From contig JBAQZZ010000272.1 in NCBI GenBank assembly GCA_049791475.1, positions 1-13,330 on the forward strand: a stretch of 13,330 bases of DNA, written 5' to 3'. Positions 6,787 to 13,284 of the stretch are shown here, in pieces. The DNA is from CAXBID01 sp049791475. Its GTDB lineage: Bacteria; Bacteroidota; Bacteroidia; Flavobacteriales; Flavobacteriaceae. Numbering within the stretch: position 1 is the stretch's first letter; each line of letters opens with the position of its first letter. The position numbers and the translations under genes were made by a program. The notes beneath the pieces are model-generated. The model was not told the DNA's origin and did no database searches. It saw only the letters and a list, made by a program, of their open reading frames with translations.

Positions 6787-9700
6787 TTAAAAGCCAACAT
6801 TTAGTGATAATGTAAATGACCGTGTTATAGGATAGGCCACACCACCTGAATTAAAGAATTCAGGATCTTGACCACCCAATTTAGAATCAGAATACAGTAA
6901 AAACAAGTTAGTGCCTTGTAAACTCATTCTAAGTGATGATAATCCAATTCTATTTAGATCTTCTTTAGCAAAGGAGTAACCTAAAGATATGTTTTTCATT
7001 CTAATAAAATCACCATCAGCTACGCGTTCTGTAGAATAGTTATAAGCATTATATGCTTGTCTTACAGTAGTTTGACCATAGGATTGTATTACAGATTGCG
7101 ATGCAATCGTGGGGATACTCGTTATATTCTCATCTCCAGGAATCAACCACCTGTTTACAAACTCTCGAGGAAAAACATCTAAATCTGAATAACTGTCTGA
7201 GTACGTAGGATTTAAGCGAATTTTATTACCCGCAGAAAATGAAATGAAGAAACTAAAATCCCAATTTTTAAATTTGAAATTATTAGATAATCCTCCTGTT
7301 ATTGTTGGCAAGGTCGACCCTTCGTTAACCAAATAATCTAGAACATCCTCTGTATCTTGAAAATCGACACCTCCAATAGGATCTACATCTGGGTCATTAA
7401 ACTCAAAAGTAGGTAAACCAAATTCATTTAAACCATCAAAATTAAACGAAAAAATAGATCCTGGAGCAAAGCCAACGGCATTTCCCCTACCGGTACCTGA
7501 AACAAGGTCAAATACGTTGGTTTGTTGTTTTAGACTAGTAATCTCTTGATCTATAAGAGAAATATTAAATCCCGATTTCCATTGAAAAATATCTGCATCT
7601 ATGTTTACCGTGTTTAATTGAAACTCAATACCATTAGTATCCATTTCTGAGTTATTACCTAGCTTTAAAGATTCCCCACCAATTCCTGTAGTTCTAATCA
7701 AATCGATTAAATCGATTCCTTTTCTAAAATAGACATCTACAACAGCATTGATTCTTCCATTGAACAAACCAACTTCTAGACCTAAATTCAATTCCTTAGT
7801 TCTTTCATAAGTAAGATCACTATTTTGAAGATCTTCTATATCAATAAAATTTTCACGGTCATCTGAATCAAATCTATCAGTTACCTGATTTCTAAATATC
7901 GCTAAATTATTACTTGCTACATCTGCCAATAAGCCTGTTACCCCATAACTTGGTCTAAACACTAATCTAGAAACAGTTTTAGAATTTTCTAGAAAACTTT
8001 CCTCATGCACATTCCAACGCCCAGCTATTGAGTAGGTTGGTAACCACCTTGCACTAGAGGATTTCCCCGCTCTATTGGATCCTTCATAATTTCCAGTTAA
8101 ACTAAGCACATATTTTTTATTATAATCATATGTCGCTTGGACAGCTAAAGACACTTCTCGTTGTTTTGTTTCTTGGGAAGAAAAATAATCATTCCCTTCT
8201 AAAATCACTTTACGTAATATATCAGGATCTGTAAATACAGTGCCTCCACTATTAAACTGATAGCCATAGCCCGTATTAGAGTATTGCGACCTATCTGCAT
8301 GGCGGTATTCCTGAGAAGTATATATATTTAATCCATGCACATCATTAAATGTTTTAGAAAACTCTAATGCATTTCTAAATGTATAGGTTGTTAAGGTGTT
8401 CTTAGAAGTTGTTAATATACCACCTACCGGCAAAACGACTCTTGGTAAAGCAACTCCATCATCAGGATCGGTAAATAAAAATGTATTTGCATTTCTAACA
8501 ATAGATGTTTCGTCAGCTCTATAAGCCGCAGCTACATTAGAATTTTCAGTAGCGCCCTGCTCGCCATTAGACGTTACATAACGTGCTGAACCTAATAAAT
8601 TATAGGTTAAATTATCATTAATTTTATACTCCGCTTGCCCTTGAAATTTAACATCAAAAACATTCAATTCCAAAGAGTTGTTTTTTACTTCATTAATAAT
8701 ATTAAAAGGCGCCCAATTTGTACGATAGTATTCTAAATCTCCGTTTTCATCTCTAGGCCTCAAAGCCCTACTTGTGCTCAATGCATACGCAAAAGGATTT
8801 ATATCAAAATCTCTACTAAACGATCCAAAAAATGTATCTTCTTGCCTACTTTGGGCGCCAGGAGTTTGCTGGTTTCTAATATTTCCCTGCAAAAACATGG
8901 TTAGTTTTAACTTATCGTCAGCTAAGTAGTATGTATTTCTTAGATTAGAAGTAATCCGCCTAACTCTATCTGCAACAGTCCAACCAGCATCTGAGTAATA
9001 ACCTATAGAAGCATAAGATGTTGAATTTTCGTTACCACTTGAAAAACTAATGTTATGCGTTTGTGTAGGCGTCATATTAAATAACTCCTTAAACCAATCG
9101 GTATTTGCCAATTCGTAAGGTCGCAAAAATGCTGCTCTAGCTTCTGGAGTATTTGGGATTCCAAAGGCACCATTAGATTGATTATACGTATTTATCGCTT
9201 GTGCTCTAATATTGTAAATACCTCCATTGCGTGCACCTAATACCCTTGGATAGTTCAAAAAACCTTTAGATTCTAGCTCTCTATATACTGAAACTGTTTC
9301 TTGAGAGTTTAACAAATCATAATTAGCATATCGCGGTCGATCTCTCATTAGAAACTCTCCAGTATAATTGAATGTCGGTTTTTGGTTTTTCTTACCTGAT
9401 TTAGTAGTTATAACCACAACTCCATTTAAAGCTCTTGCGCCATATAAAGACGTTGCTGATGCATCTTTAAGAATTTCAAAACTTGCAACATCAGAAGGGT
9501 TTAAACCTGCAATTGCAGAACTCAACAAGGTGTTTGGATCTCCAGAAACCAAATCAGAAACTGAGATATTTACAATTTCTTCTTGAATAACACCATCAAC
9601 AATCCAAATTGGCTTGGTATCTCCCAGAATGGACGATGAACCACGAATGGTAATTCTAGGCGCTGCACCAAAGGTACCTGTTACATTCTGCACACTAACA

Positions 9701-10467
9701 CCAGCTGCCCTTCCTTCTAAAGCTCGGGAAATATCTGGTACTCCATCGAGTTTAATATCTTCTGCCTTGATAGTTTGCGATGCCCCTGTAAAGAGTTCTC
9801 GTTTTACATTTTGATACCCCGTTATTACAACGGTATCTAAATCTTCCAAATCCTCAGTCATGGTAACATTTATGGCATTGGAAGTACCAACTGTTACCAT
9901 TTGTGTCTTCATACCAATAAAACTGATTTTTAAAACATCTCCTGCTTTTGCTGAGATAGCATAGTTTCCATCAAAATCTGAAACGACACCTCTACTGGTA
10001 CCATCTACGATAATAGTTACACCTTCTAGAGGCAAGCCATTAGCATCCGTTATGGTACCCGTAATTGTATTTTGTTGTAGATTAACATTAAGGGGAGGCT
10101 CTTTTTTGTTTAAAATTATTTGACGTTCATTTATAGAATACGTGATGATTTGTTTATTTAAAACTCTTTCTAAAACTTTATAGATAGACTTATTTTTAAT
10201 TTGAACGTTACCTACCGACTTTTTCAGTTCGGGCAATAGCTCATCTTTATAAATAAAGACAAATTCACTTTGGTCTTCTATGGTTTTTATCACATTCATT
10301 AATGTTGCTCCATTAATGTCTATTTTCAATTTTGTGTTTTGAGAATAGGAGTTTGTGAAAGAATAGAATGAAAATAAAATTAAAAATACACTAAGGCTTT
10401 TCATTATAAGTAGTGTTTTATTTCTAAAACCCAATAGAAGATTGTAGAAAAGTTGATTTTTTTTCAT
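6787..10467 (-). CDS. SusC/RagA-family TonB-dependent transporter with STN signalling domain
   Basis: It encodes a 1226-residue outer-membrane transporter. In order: an extended signal peptide with cleavage after about residue 42 (NSYSQ); an STN domain at about 50-122 (LMNVIKTIEDQSEFVFIYKD, YKVLERVLNKQIITYSINER), which in such receptors contacts a FecR-type anti-sigma factor; a carboxypeptidase-D-like domain at about 134-205 (ITGTITDANGLPLEGVTIIV, DFDGNYAI); a TonB-box-like DTVVITGY at 211-218; a plug domain to about 365 (GRAAGVSVQNVTG, RITIRGSSSI, IWIVDGV, LKDASATSLYGARALNGVVV); then a beta-barrel ending SFTLSLNVGF with a terminal Phe. Length is normal for an STN-bearing SusC. I keep the long start, because STN-type SusC proteins often have about 20 extra residues before the hydrophobic core; Met22 is the alternative. 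No TAnnTTTG box lies in the 87-bp upstream gap, which fits transcription from an ECF-sigma-dependent promoter. Confidence 0.95.
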   Translation of the reverse strand: MKKNQLFYNLLLGFRNKTLLIMKSLSVFLILFSFYSFTNSYSQNTKLKIDINGATLMNVIKTIEDQSEFVFIYKDELLPELKKSVGNVQIKNKSIYKVLERVLNKQIITYSINERQIILNKKEPPLNVNLQQNTITGTITDANGLPLEGVTIIVDGTSRGVVSDFDGNYAISAKAGDVLKISFIGMKTQMVTVGTSNAINVTMTEDLEDLDTVVITGYQNVKRELFTGASQTIKAEDIKLDGVPDISRALEGRAAGVSVQNVTGTFGAAPRITIRGSSSILGDTKPIWIVDGVIQEEIVNISVSDLVSGDPNTLLSSAIAGLNPSDVASFEILKDASATSLYGARALNGVVVITTKSGKKNQKPTFNYTGEFLMRDRPRYANYDLLNSQETVSVYRELESKGFLNYPRVLGARNGGIYNIRAQAINTYNQSNGAFGIPNTPEARAAFLRPYELANTDWFKELFNMTPTQTHNISFSSGNENSTSYASIGYYSDAGWTVADRVRRITSNLRNTYYLADDKLKLTMFLQGNIRNQQTPGAQSRQEDTFFGSFSRDFDINPFAYALSTSRALRPRDENGDLEYYRTNWAPFNIINEVKNNSLELNVFDVKFQGQAEYKINDNLTYNLLGSARYVTSNGEQGATENSNVAAAYRADETSIVRNANTFLFTDPDDGVALPRVVLPVGGILTTSKNTLTTYTFRNALEFSKTFNDVHGLNIYTSQEYRHADRSQYSNTGYGYQFNSGGTVFTDPDILRKVILEGNDYFSSQETKQREVSLAVQATYDYNKKYVLSLTGNYEGSNRAGKSSSARWLPTYSIAGRWNVHEESFLENSKTVSRLVFRPSYGVTGLLADVASNNLAIFRNQVTDRFDSDDRENFIDIEDLQNSDLTYERTKELNLGLEVGLFNGRINAVVDVYFRKGIDLIDLIRTTGIGGESLKLGNNSEMDTNGIEFQLNTVNIDADIFQWKSGFNISLIDQEITSLKQQTNVFDLVSGTGRGNAVGFAPGSIFSFNFDGLNEFGLPTFEFNDPDVDPIGGVDFQDTEDVLDYLVNEGSTLPTITGGLSNNFKFKNWDFSFFISFSAGNKIRLNPTYSDSYSDLDVFPREFVNRWLIPGDENITSIPTIASQSVIQSYGQTTVRQAYNAYNYSTERVADGDFIRMKNISLGYSFAKEDLNRIGLSSLRMSLQGTNLFLLYSDSKLGGQDPEFFNSGGVAYPITRSFTLSLNVGF

Positions 10468-10497
10468 AAATTAAACTTGTTTTTAATTAAGCATTGT

Positions 10498-10516
10498 CTG
10501 CCAGTCCATCCGGCAG
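10498..10516. promoter_or_regulatory. Small GC-rich dyad in the susC leader
   Basis: CTGCC (10498-10502) and GGCAG (10512-10516) form a 5-bp stem with a 9-base loop, about 30 bp upstream of the transporter start codon. It is one of only two GC-rich islands in this part of the window. The other, at 12011-12034, shares the CTGCCAG and CCGGC blocks. It may be a leader structure or a fragment of a dispersed repeat. Confidence 0.35.
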
Positions 10517-10525
10517 GTTTAAATT

Positions 10526-10549
10526 CAGGGAATGTTGGCACATTCCCTG
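10526..10549. promoter_or_regulatory. Perfect hairpin between fecR and the susC-type gene
   Basis: CAGGGAATGT (10526-10535) and ACATTCCCTG (10540-10549) form a perfect 10-bp stem with a 4-base loop. It starts 5 bp beyond the stop codon of the FecR gene. On the minus strand no T run follows, so it is not a standard intrinsic terminator for fecR. On the plus strand a T-rich tract follows, but no plus-strand gene exists there. Possible roles are an mRNA-stabilising 3' structure for fecR or an operator near the operon promoter. Confidence 0.6.
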
Positions 10550-10554
10550 TCTTT

Positions 10555-11742
10555 TTATTTTAAAATATATGTATCGGTATCGGTTAACTCTAATTTCAAT
10601 TTGGTAATAAGCATTAAATTTTCAAGGGTCTTTTCAATTTTATCATTTAAATCCAATTTCCCACTTATATTGGTATTGTATGCTTTTAAATCTTTATGGA
10701 ATATAATTTTTATATTATAAAATCGCTCTATTTTCCTTATCACATTAAATATAGACTCGCTTTCAAAATGCAAAAGGCCCAAAGTCCACAAGGTATAGTT
10801 ATCTATATTAACCTGCTTGACTTCTATGTGCTCTTTGTTTTTGTTCCACGAGGCCAACTGGCCAGGTTTTAGAGTTGTTTTTTTATTGCTGAGCAATCCT
10901 TTTTTTACAACATCAACCTTGCCTTCCTTTAAGGTGGTTAAAATATGGGCGTCTGTTGGATATGCGGATATATTGAATTTGGTGCCCAAAACCTCAACCG
11001 AAAGTTTTTCATCAATGGTTTTTACAACAAAAGGTCTTTCTTTATTTGCTGCTACTTCAAAAAATGCCTCCCCAGATAAAAAGACCGTACGTTGTTTGGA
11101 AATGAATTTTTCGGGAAAAACGAATTCAGTGCCGGCATTAAGGTGCACTGTGGACCCGTCCGACAATGTTATTTTGCTTCTTTTTCCGTAAGGCACCAAC
11201 AACTTATTTAAAGTTTCCAATGCTTCTTTTTTATTGGTTTTATGATTACTTAGGGTATCATTGACTATTACGGCGCCTAATTGGGTATATTCAATTTTTG
11301 ATTCCTTTTTGTTTATTACTATTGGTTTACCGGTTTCAAAAACCAATTGGGTCTCTGTCAATGTCTCTAAAGAGGTTGTTTTTATATCTTCAAATAGAGG
11401 GTTGTTGGTTTTTGTGAAATTATTGTTAAAAAACACACCTAAAGCCACCAGCACCAAAAACACTGCTGCATACCTATAATATTTTTTTATAAAACCAACT
11501 GTTTTTACTGGATGGTCCACTTTATTTAAAAGTTTTTCAAGTATGTCATTTTTTTCTTTTTCAGAAAGTTCAACATCCTTGGTTTTAATGGTCAGTAAAA
11601 TCTCTTTTAATTCTAAAATTTTTATCTTTTCTACTGGATTTTCGTGCATATATGCTTCCCACACAGCATCAAGTTCTTCTGTCGGACTATATATCCAATC
11701 CAGAAAAGAAGTGTCTTCAATATACTTAGAATAAGATTTCAT
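10555..11742 (-). CDS. FecR-family anti-sigma factor (DUF4974-containing)
   Basis: It encodes a 395-residue inner-membrane protein. The cytoplasmic N-terminal part (1-85) has the acidic/aromatic pattern of the sigma-binding region of Bacteroidetes FecR proteins (FLDWIYSPTEELDAVWEAYM). One membrane helix lies at about 91-106 (YAAVFLVLVALGVFF), preceded by a Lys/Arg-rich stretch. The periplasmic FecR domain spans about 184-285 (VPYGKRSKITLSDGSTVHLN, VFLSGEAFFEV, VLGTKFNISAY, LKEGKVDV). A C-terminal DUF4974 region spans about 322-393 (HFESESIFNVIRKIERFYNI) and, by analogy with FecA/FecR, should receive the signal from the STN domain of the transporter. It lies between the sigma gene and the transporter, as usual, but the 370-bp gap to the sigma gene is unusually long for such a pair. 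No TAnnTTTG box is visible in that gap. Confidence 0.93.
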   Translation of the reverse strand: MKSYSKYIEDTSFLDWIYSPTEELDAVWEAYMHENPVEKIKILELKEILLTIKTKDVELSEKEKNDILEKLLNKVDHPVKTVGFIKKYYRYAAVFLVLVALGVFFNNNFTKTNNPLFEDIKTTSLETLTETQLVFETGKPIVINKKESKIEYTQLGAVIVNDTLSNHKTNKKEALETLNKLLVPYGKRSKITLSDGSTVHLNAGTEFVFPEKFISKQRTVFLSGEAFFEVAANKERPFVVKTIDEKLSVEVLGTKFNISAYPTDAHILTTLKEGKVDVVKKGLLSNKKTTLKPGQLASWNKNKEHIEVKQVNIDNYTLWTLGLLHFESESIFNVIRKIERFYNIKIIFHKDLKAYNTNISGKLDLNDKIEKTLENLMLITKLKLELTDTDTYILK

Positions 11743-11750
11743 AATTTACA

Positions 11751-11767
11751 CCTATATTTTATATAGG
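11751..11767. promoter_or_regulatory. Dyad immediately upstream of fecR
   Basis: CCTATAT (11751-11757) and ATATAGG (11761-11767) form a perfect 7-bp inverted repeat with a 3-base centre. It lies 8 bp upstream of the fecR start codon, where it could act as an operator or as a hairpin limiting translation. Function is inferred from position only. Confidence 0.4.
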
Positions 11768-12010
11768 GGCATTAACTTTAATTTTGTGGACACTTTTTTT
11801 AAAGTTTTTTTAACATTTTTTTAATTTGCTAGCATTACCCGCCTTGTTGTACATAAAAATCAAGGGCTATATGTATATTAAAATAAGGCTTGGACCCATT
11901 TAAATCTAGGATATATTATTTTCGGTGAAAGAATCGAGACTTGGCATTAACTTATTGACAATCAAATAAAAAATTTCTTGAAACCGACGATCCCCGAGGC
12001 AAGCCATAGG

Positions 12011-12034
12011 GCTGCCAGCCTGCCGGCTGCCAGG
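12011..12034. repeat. GC-rich palindromic island
   Basis: The stretch contains CAGCC and GGCTG arms around TGCC plus flanking CTGCCAG copies, and is strikingly GC-rich for this genome. It abuts the left arm of the 31-bp inverted repeat and shares the CTGCCAG and CCGGC blocks with 10498-10516. It may be a copy of a short dispersed repeat. Confidence 0.45.
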
Positions 12035-12065
12035 AAAGAGCAAGTCAAAATGTATAGGTTATTTC
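12035..12065. repeat. 31-bp perfect inverted repeat, left arm
   Basis: All 31 bases are the exact reverse complement of 12835-12865; the core reads GCAAGTCAAAATGTATAGG. Similarity continues inwards with mismatches (10 of the next 13 bases, then a shared TGTTTT) to about 12088. Outside the 31 bp it stops abruptly. A shorter direct copy of the inner part (TTATTTC..ACAAACCCT) lies at 12968-12986. Confidence 0.9.
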
Positions 12066-12112
12066 CTAACAAACCCTTGGTGTTTTGAGCTGTATCGCAA
12101 ATTTTATTCGGA

Positions 12113-12724
12113 CTATTGATTAGGATAGAATAAAAACAATATCGTATCTATATTATTTTTAAAAACTGGGTTTGTTCGCAGTTTTTTTATAGCTCGGTAC
12201 ACTTGTTTCCTTACGGAATTGTGATCTATTCCAACGATTTCTGAAATTTCAATGTAGCTGAACCCTTTGTTAAACTTAAGGTATAGTATTTCTTGTTGCT
12301 TAGAGGTCAGCTCTTTTGTTATCAAATTAATAATTCTCTTGTTGCGTTTCTCAATTTCTTTATCTATGGTTTCGCTTTCAATGTTATATTCGGTAGCAAA
12401 ATATGTTTGGTTCAAATCGTTAAGACCATCATTTTTTCTTTCTTTTTTTAGCTTTCTAAACAAGGTCCGCTTTAATGCTTTGAATAAATAAAAATTAATG
12501 TTTTTGGGTATTGAAAGTTGGCTTTTATGCTCATAGATGTCTAAAAAAACATCTTGAATACAATCTTTTACAAAATCTTTGTCCGGATTCAATTTCATAC
12601 CGTAAGAAAACAAAGCGTCTGTGTATAAATTGTAAATAGCTGCAAAAGCACTTTTGTCGCCATTTACAAACTTATTCCATATCTCTTCTCCCTTGTCTTG
12701 TTTGTCTTGTGTTGTTGTTTTTAT
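12113..12724 (-). CDS. ECF-type RNA polymerase sigma factor (FecI-like), non-canonical start
   Basis: From the proposed ATA start it encodes 203 residues, a normal length for this family. Sigma region 2 covers about 15-90 (IWNKFVNGDKSAFAAIYNLY, LFSYGMKL, KDCIQDVFLDIYEHK). Region 4 covers about 138-183 (LTSKQQEILYLKFNKGFSYI, EISEIVGIDHNSVRKQVYRA), with a helix-turn-helix. The reading frame is open from a TAA at 12752-12754 but has no ATG, GTG or TTG before a TTG at 12613. That start would remove the first 37 residues, including the conserved IWNKFVNGDKSAFAAIY block. Conservation plus the promoter position point to initiation at ATA 12724 (reading IKTTTQDKQDKG), ATC 12727 or ATT 12730. A base error changing ATG to ATA is the simple alternative. 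With FecR and the STN-bearing transporter it would form a trans-envelope signalling system. The gene and its promoter lie between the arms of a perfect 31-bp inverted repeat. Confidence 0.85.
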   Translation of the reverse strand: MKTTTQDKQDKGEEIWNKFVNGDKSAFAAIYNLYTDALFSYGMKLNPDKDFVKDCIQDVFLDIYEHKSQLSIPKNINFYLFKALKRTLFRKLKKERKNDGLNDLNQTYFATEYNIESETIDKEIEKRNKRIINLITKELTSKQQEILYLKFNKGFSYIEISEIVGIDHNSVRKQVYRAIKKLRTNPVFKNNIDTILFLFYPNQ

Positions 12725-12746
12725 GATAATGACTGTATTAAATGAA

Positions 12747-12775
12747 CAAATTTAAATTATTTCTAAAATTACAAA
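12747..12775 (-). promoter_or_regulatory. Promoter of the sigma factor gene
   Basis: On the minus strand TAAATTTG (12747-12754) matches TAnnTTTG, and TTTG (12772-12775) lies 17 bp upstream as a -33 element. The expected start of transcription is near 12740-12742. This allows translation from the ATT/ATC/ATA codons at 12722-12730 and leaves no room for a canonical start upstream. It suggests that the sigma gene is read by the housekeeping sigma factor. Confidence 0.6.
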
Positions 12776-12802
12776 TTACATTTATACTTTAAATGAGCAG
12801 GA

Positions 12803-12816
12803 CAAACGCATTAAAA
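12803..12816. repeat. Inverted repeat arm (pairs with 13135-13148)
   Basis: CAAACGCATTAAAA is the exact reverse complement of 13135-13148. Similarity extends outwards with mismatches through a GG(A)C/CCTG block. The motif TTTAAATGAG also recurs directly (12788-12797 and 13154-13163). Confidence 0.75.
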
Positions 12817-12834
12817 ACATTAAGGTTTTGTAAA

Positions 12835-12865
12835 GAAATAACCTATACATTTTGACTTGCTCTTT
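12835..12865. repeat. 31-bp perfect inverted repeat, right arm
   Basis: This is the exact reverse complement of 12035-12065. Its inner flank TTTGTAAAGAAATA (12827-12840) also has a perfect inverted partner at 12967-12980, so at least three related copies lie within 1 kb. It sits 60 bp upstream of the -33 element of the sigma gene promoter. Confidence 0.9.
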
Positions 12866-12987
12866 TTGCATATTAACGTCGTTAAAAAGCCTCGTTGTAG
12901 CTAAGGCTATAACTGTGTTTTTTGCCTAGTTAATACACAAAATAGCGGTGTCAATTCTGTACACTTTATTTCTTTACAAACCCTAAG

Positions 12988-13115
12988 CCACGGATTTCAC
13001 TACTTTTTGAAAAATCTTTAGATTTTTCTATTTGTGTAATTATTTTTAGACATTCGTTTCACGAATTTTAAATGATCTAAACTCATTTATTAGTAAAAAT
13101 CAGTGAAATTCGTGG
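12988..13115. repeat. Imperfect palindromic element of about 128 bp
   Basis: The terminal arms 12988-13007 (CCACGGATTTCACT..) and 13096-13115 (..AGTGAAATTCGTGG) pair at 17 of 20 positions. Inside lie a perfect 8-bp hairpin GAAAAATC/GATTTTTC (13009-13016 and 13021-13028, 4-base loop) and a further TTCGTTTCACGAAT motif (13053-13066) related to the ends. Elements with GTGAAATTCGTGG ends are, as I recall, frequent between genes in Bacteroidetes. It may be a small non-autonomous mobile element or a structured RNA repeat. Confidence 0.65.
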
Positions 13116-13134
13116 CCAAAAACAGGAACATTGA

Positions 13135-13148
13135 TTTTAATGCGTTTG
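13135..13148. repeat. Inverted repeat arm (pairs with 12803-12816)
   Basis: TTTTAATGCGTTTG is the exact reverse complement of 12803-12816. Together the two arms enclose the right arm of the 31-bp repeat and the palindromic element. Confidence 0.75.
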
Positions 13149-13284
13149 CCCTGTTTAAATGAGTTCTCGCCTCACAAAAAACAAAAAATGTGCCTATATT
13201 GCAAACTATCAATTACTTAAAACTTTAGTACATGACAAAAATAGCTTGTTATCATTTAAATAGTTTATATCATTGACCCCTCCG

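Larger units (their letters stand above)
11743..12112. other. Long spacer between sigma gene and fecR
   Basis: These 370 bp hold no gene that I can support. From right to left they contain the left arm of the 31-bp inverted repeat (12035-12065), a GC-rich palindromic island (12011-12034), an unremarkable AT-rich stretch, and the dyad just before fecR (11751-11767). I see neither a TAnnTTTG box nor a strong intrinsic terminator on the minus strand, so fecR may depend on read-through or on a sigma-dependent promoter of unknown consensus. Confidence 0.6.
12776..13284. other. Repeat-rich non-coding region upstream of the sigma gene
   Basis: No gene is supported in about 500 bp. The region holds the right arm of the 31-bp inverted repeat, a second inverted pair (12803-12816 with 13135-13148), a third partial copy of the first repeat (12967-12986), and the palindromic element at 12988-13115. 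The last 140 bp are plain AT-rich sequence. Confidence 0.6.

Noticed and set aside
6774..6800. Longer SusD start with MLAFKYIYC before the lipoprotein signal
   Set aside because: It would overlap the transporter gene and place nine atypical residues before a normal lipoprotein signal; Met at 6773 gives the usual form.
10526..10549. Intrinsic terminator of fecR
   Set aside because: On the minus strand the stem is followed by AATTTAAACC rather than a T run; only the plus strand has a T-rich tract, where no gene needs it.
10817..11191. 124-residue plus-strand open frame inside fecR
   Set aside because: It is entirely antisense to a well-conserved FecR domain and has no start context or family resemblance.
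12267..12491. 74-residue plus-strand open frame inside the sigma gene
   Set aside because: It is antisense to the region 2-4 linker and region 4 of the sigma factor and shows only low-complexity Ser/Leu/Phe-rich sequence.
12113..12613. Sigma factor as a truncated pseudogene beginning at TTG
   Set aside because: The upstream frame is intact and encodes the full conserved region-2 start; only a canonical start codon is missing, so truncation is not the best explanation.
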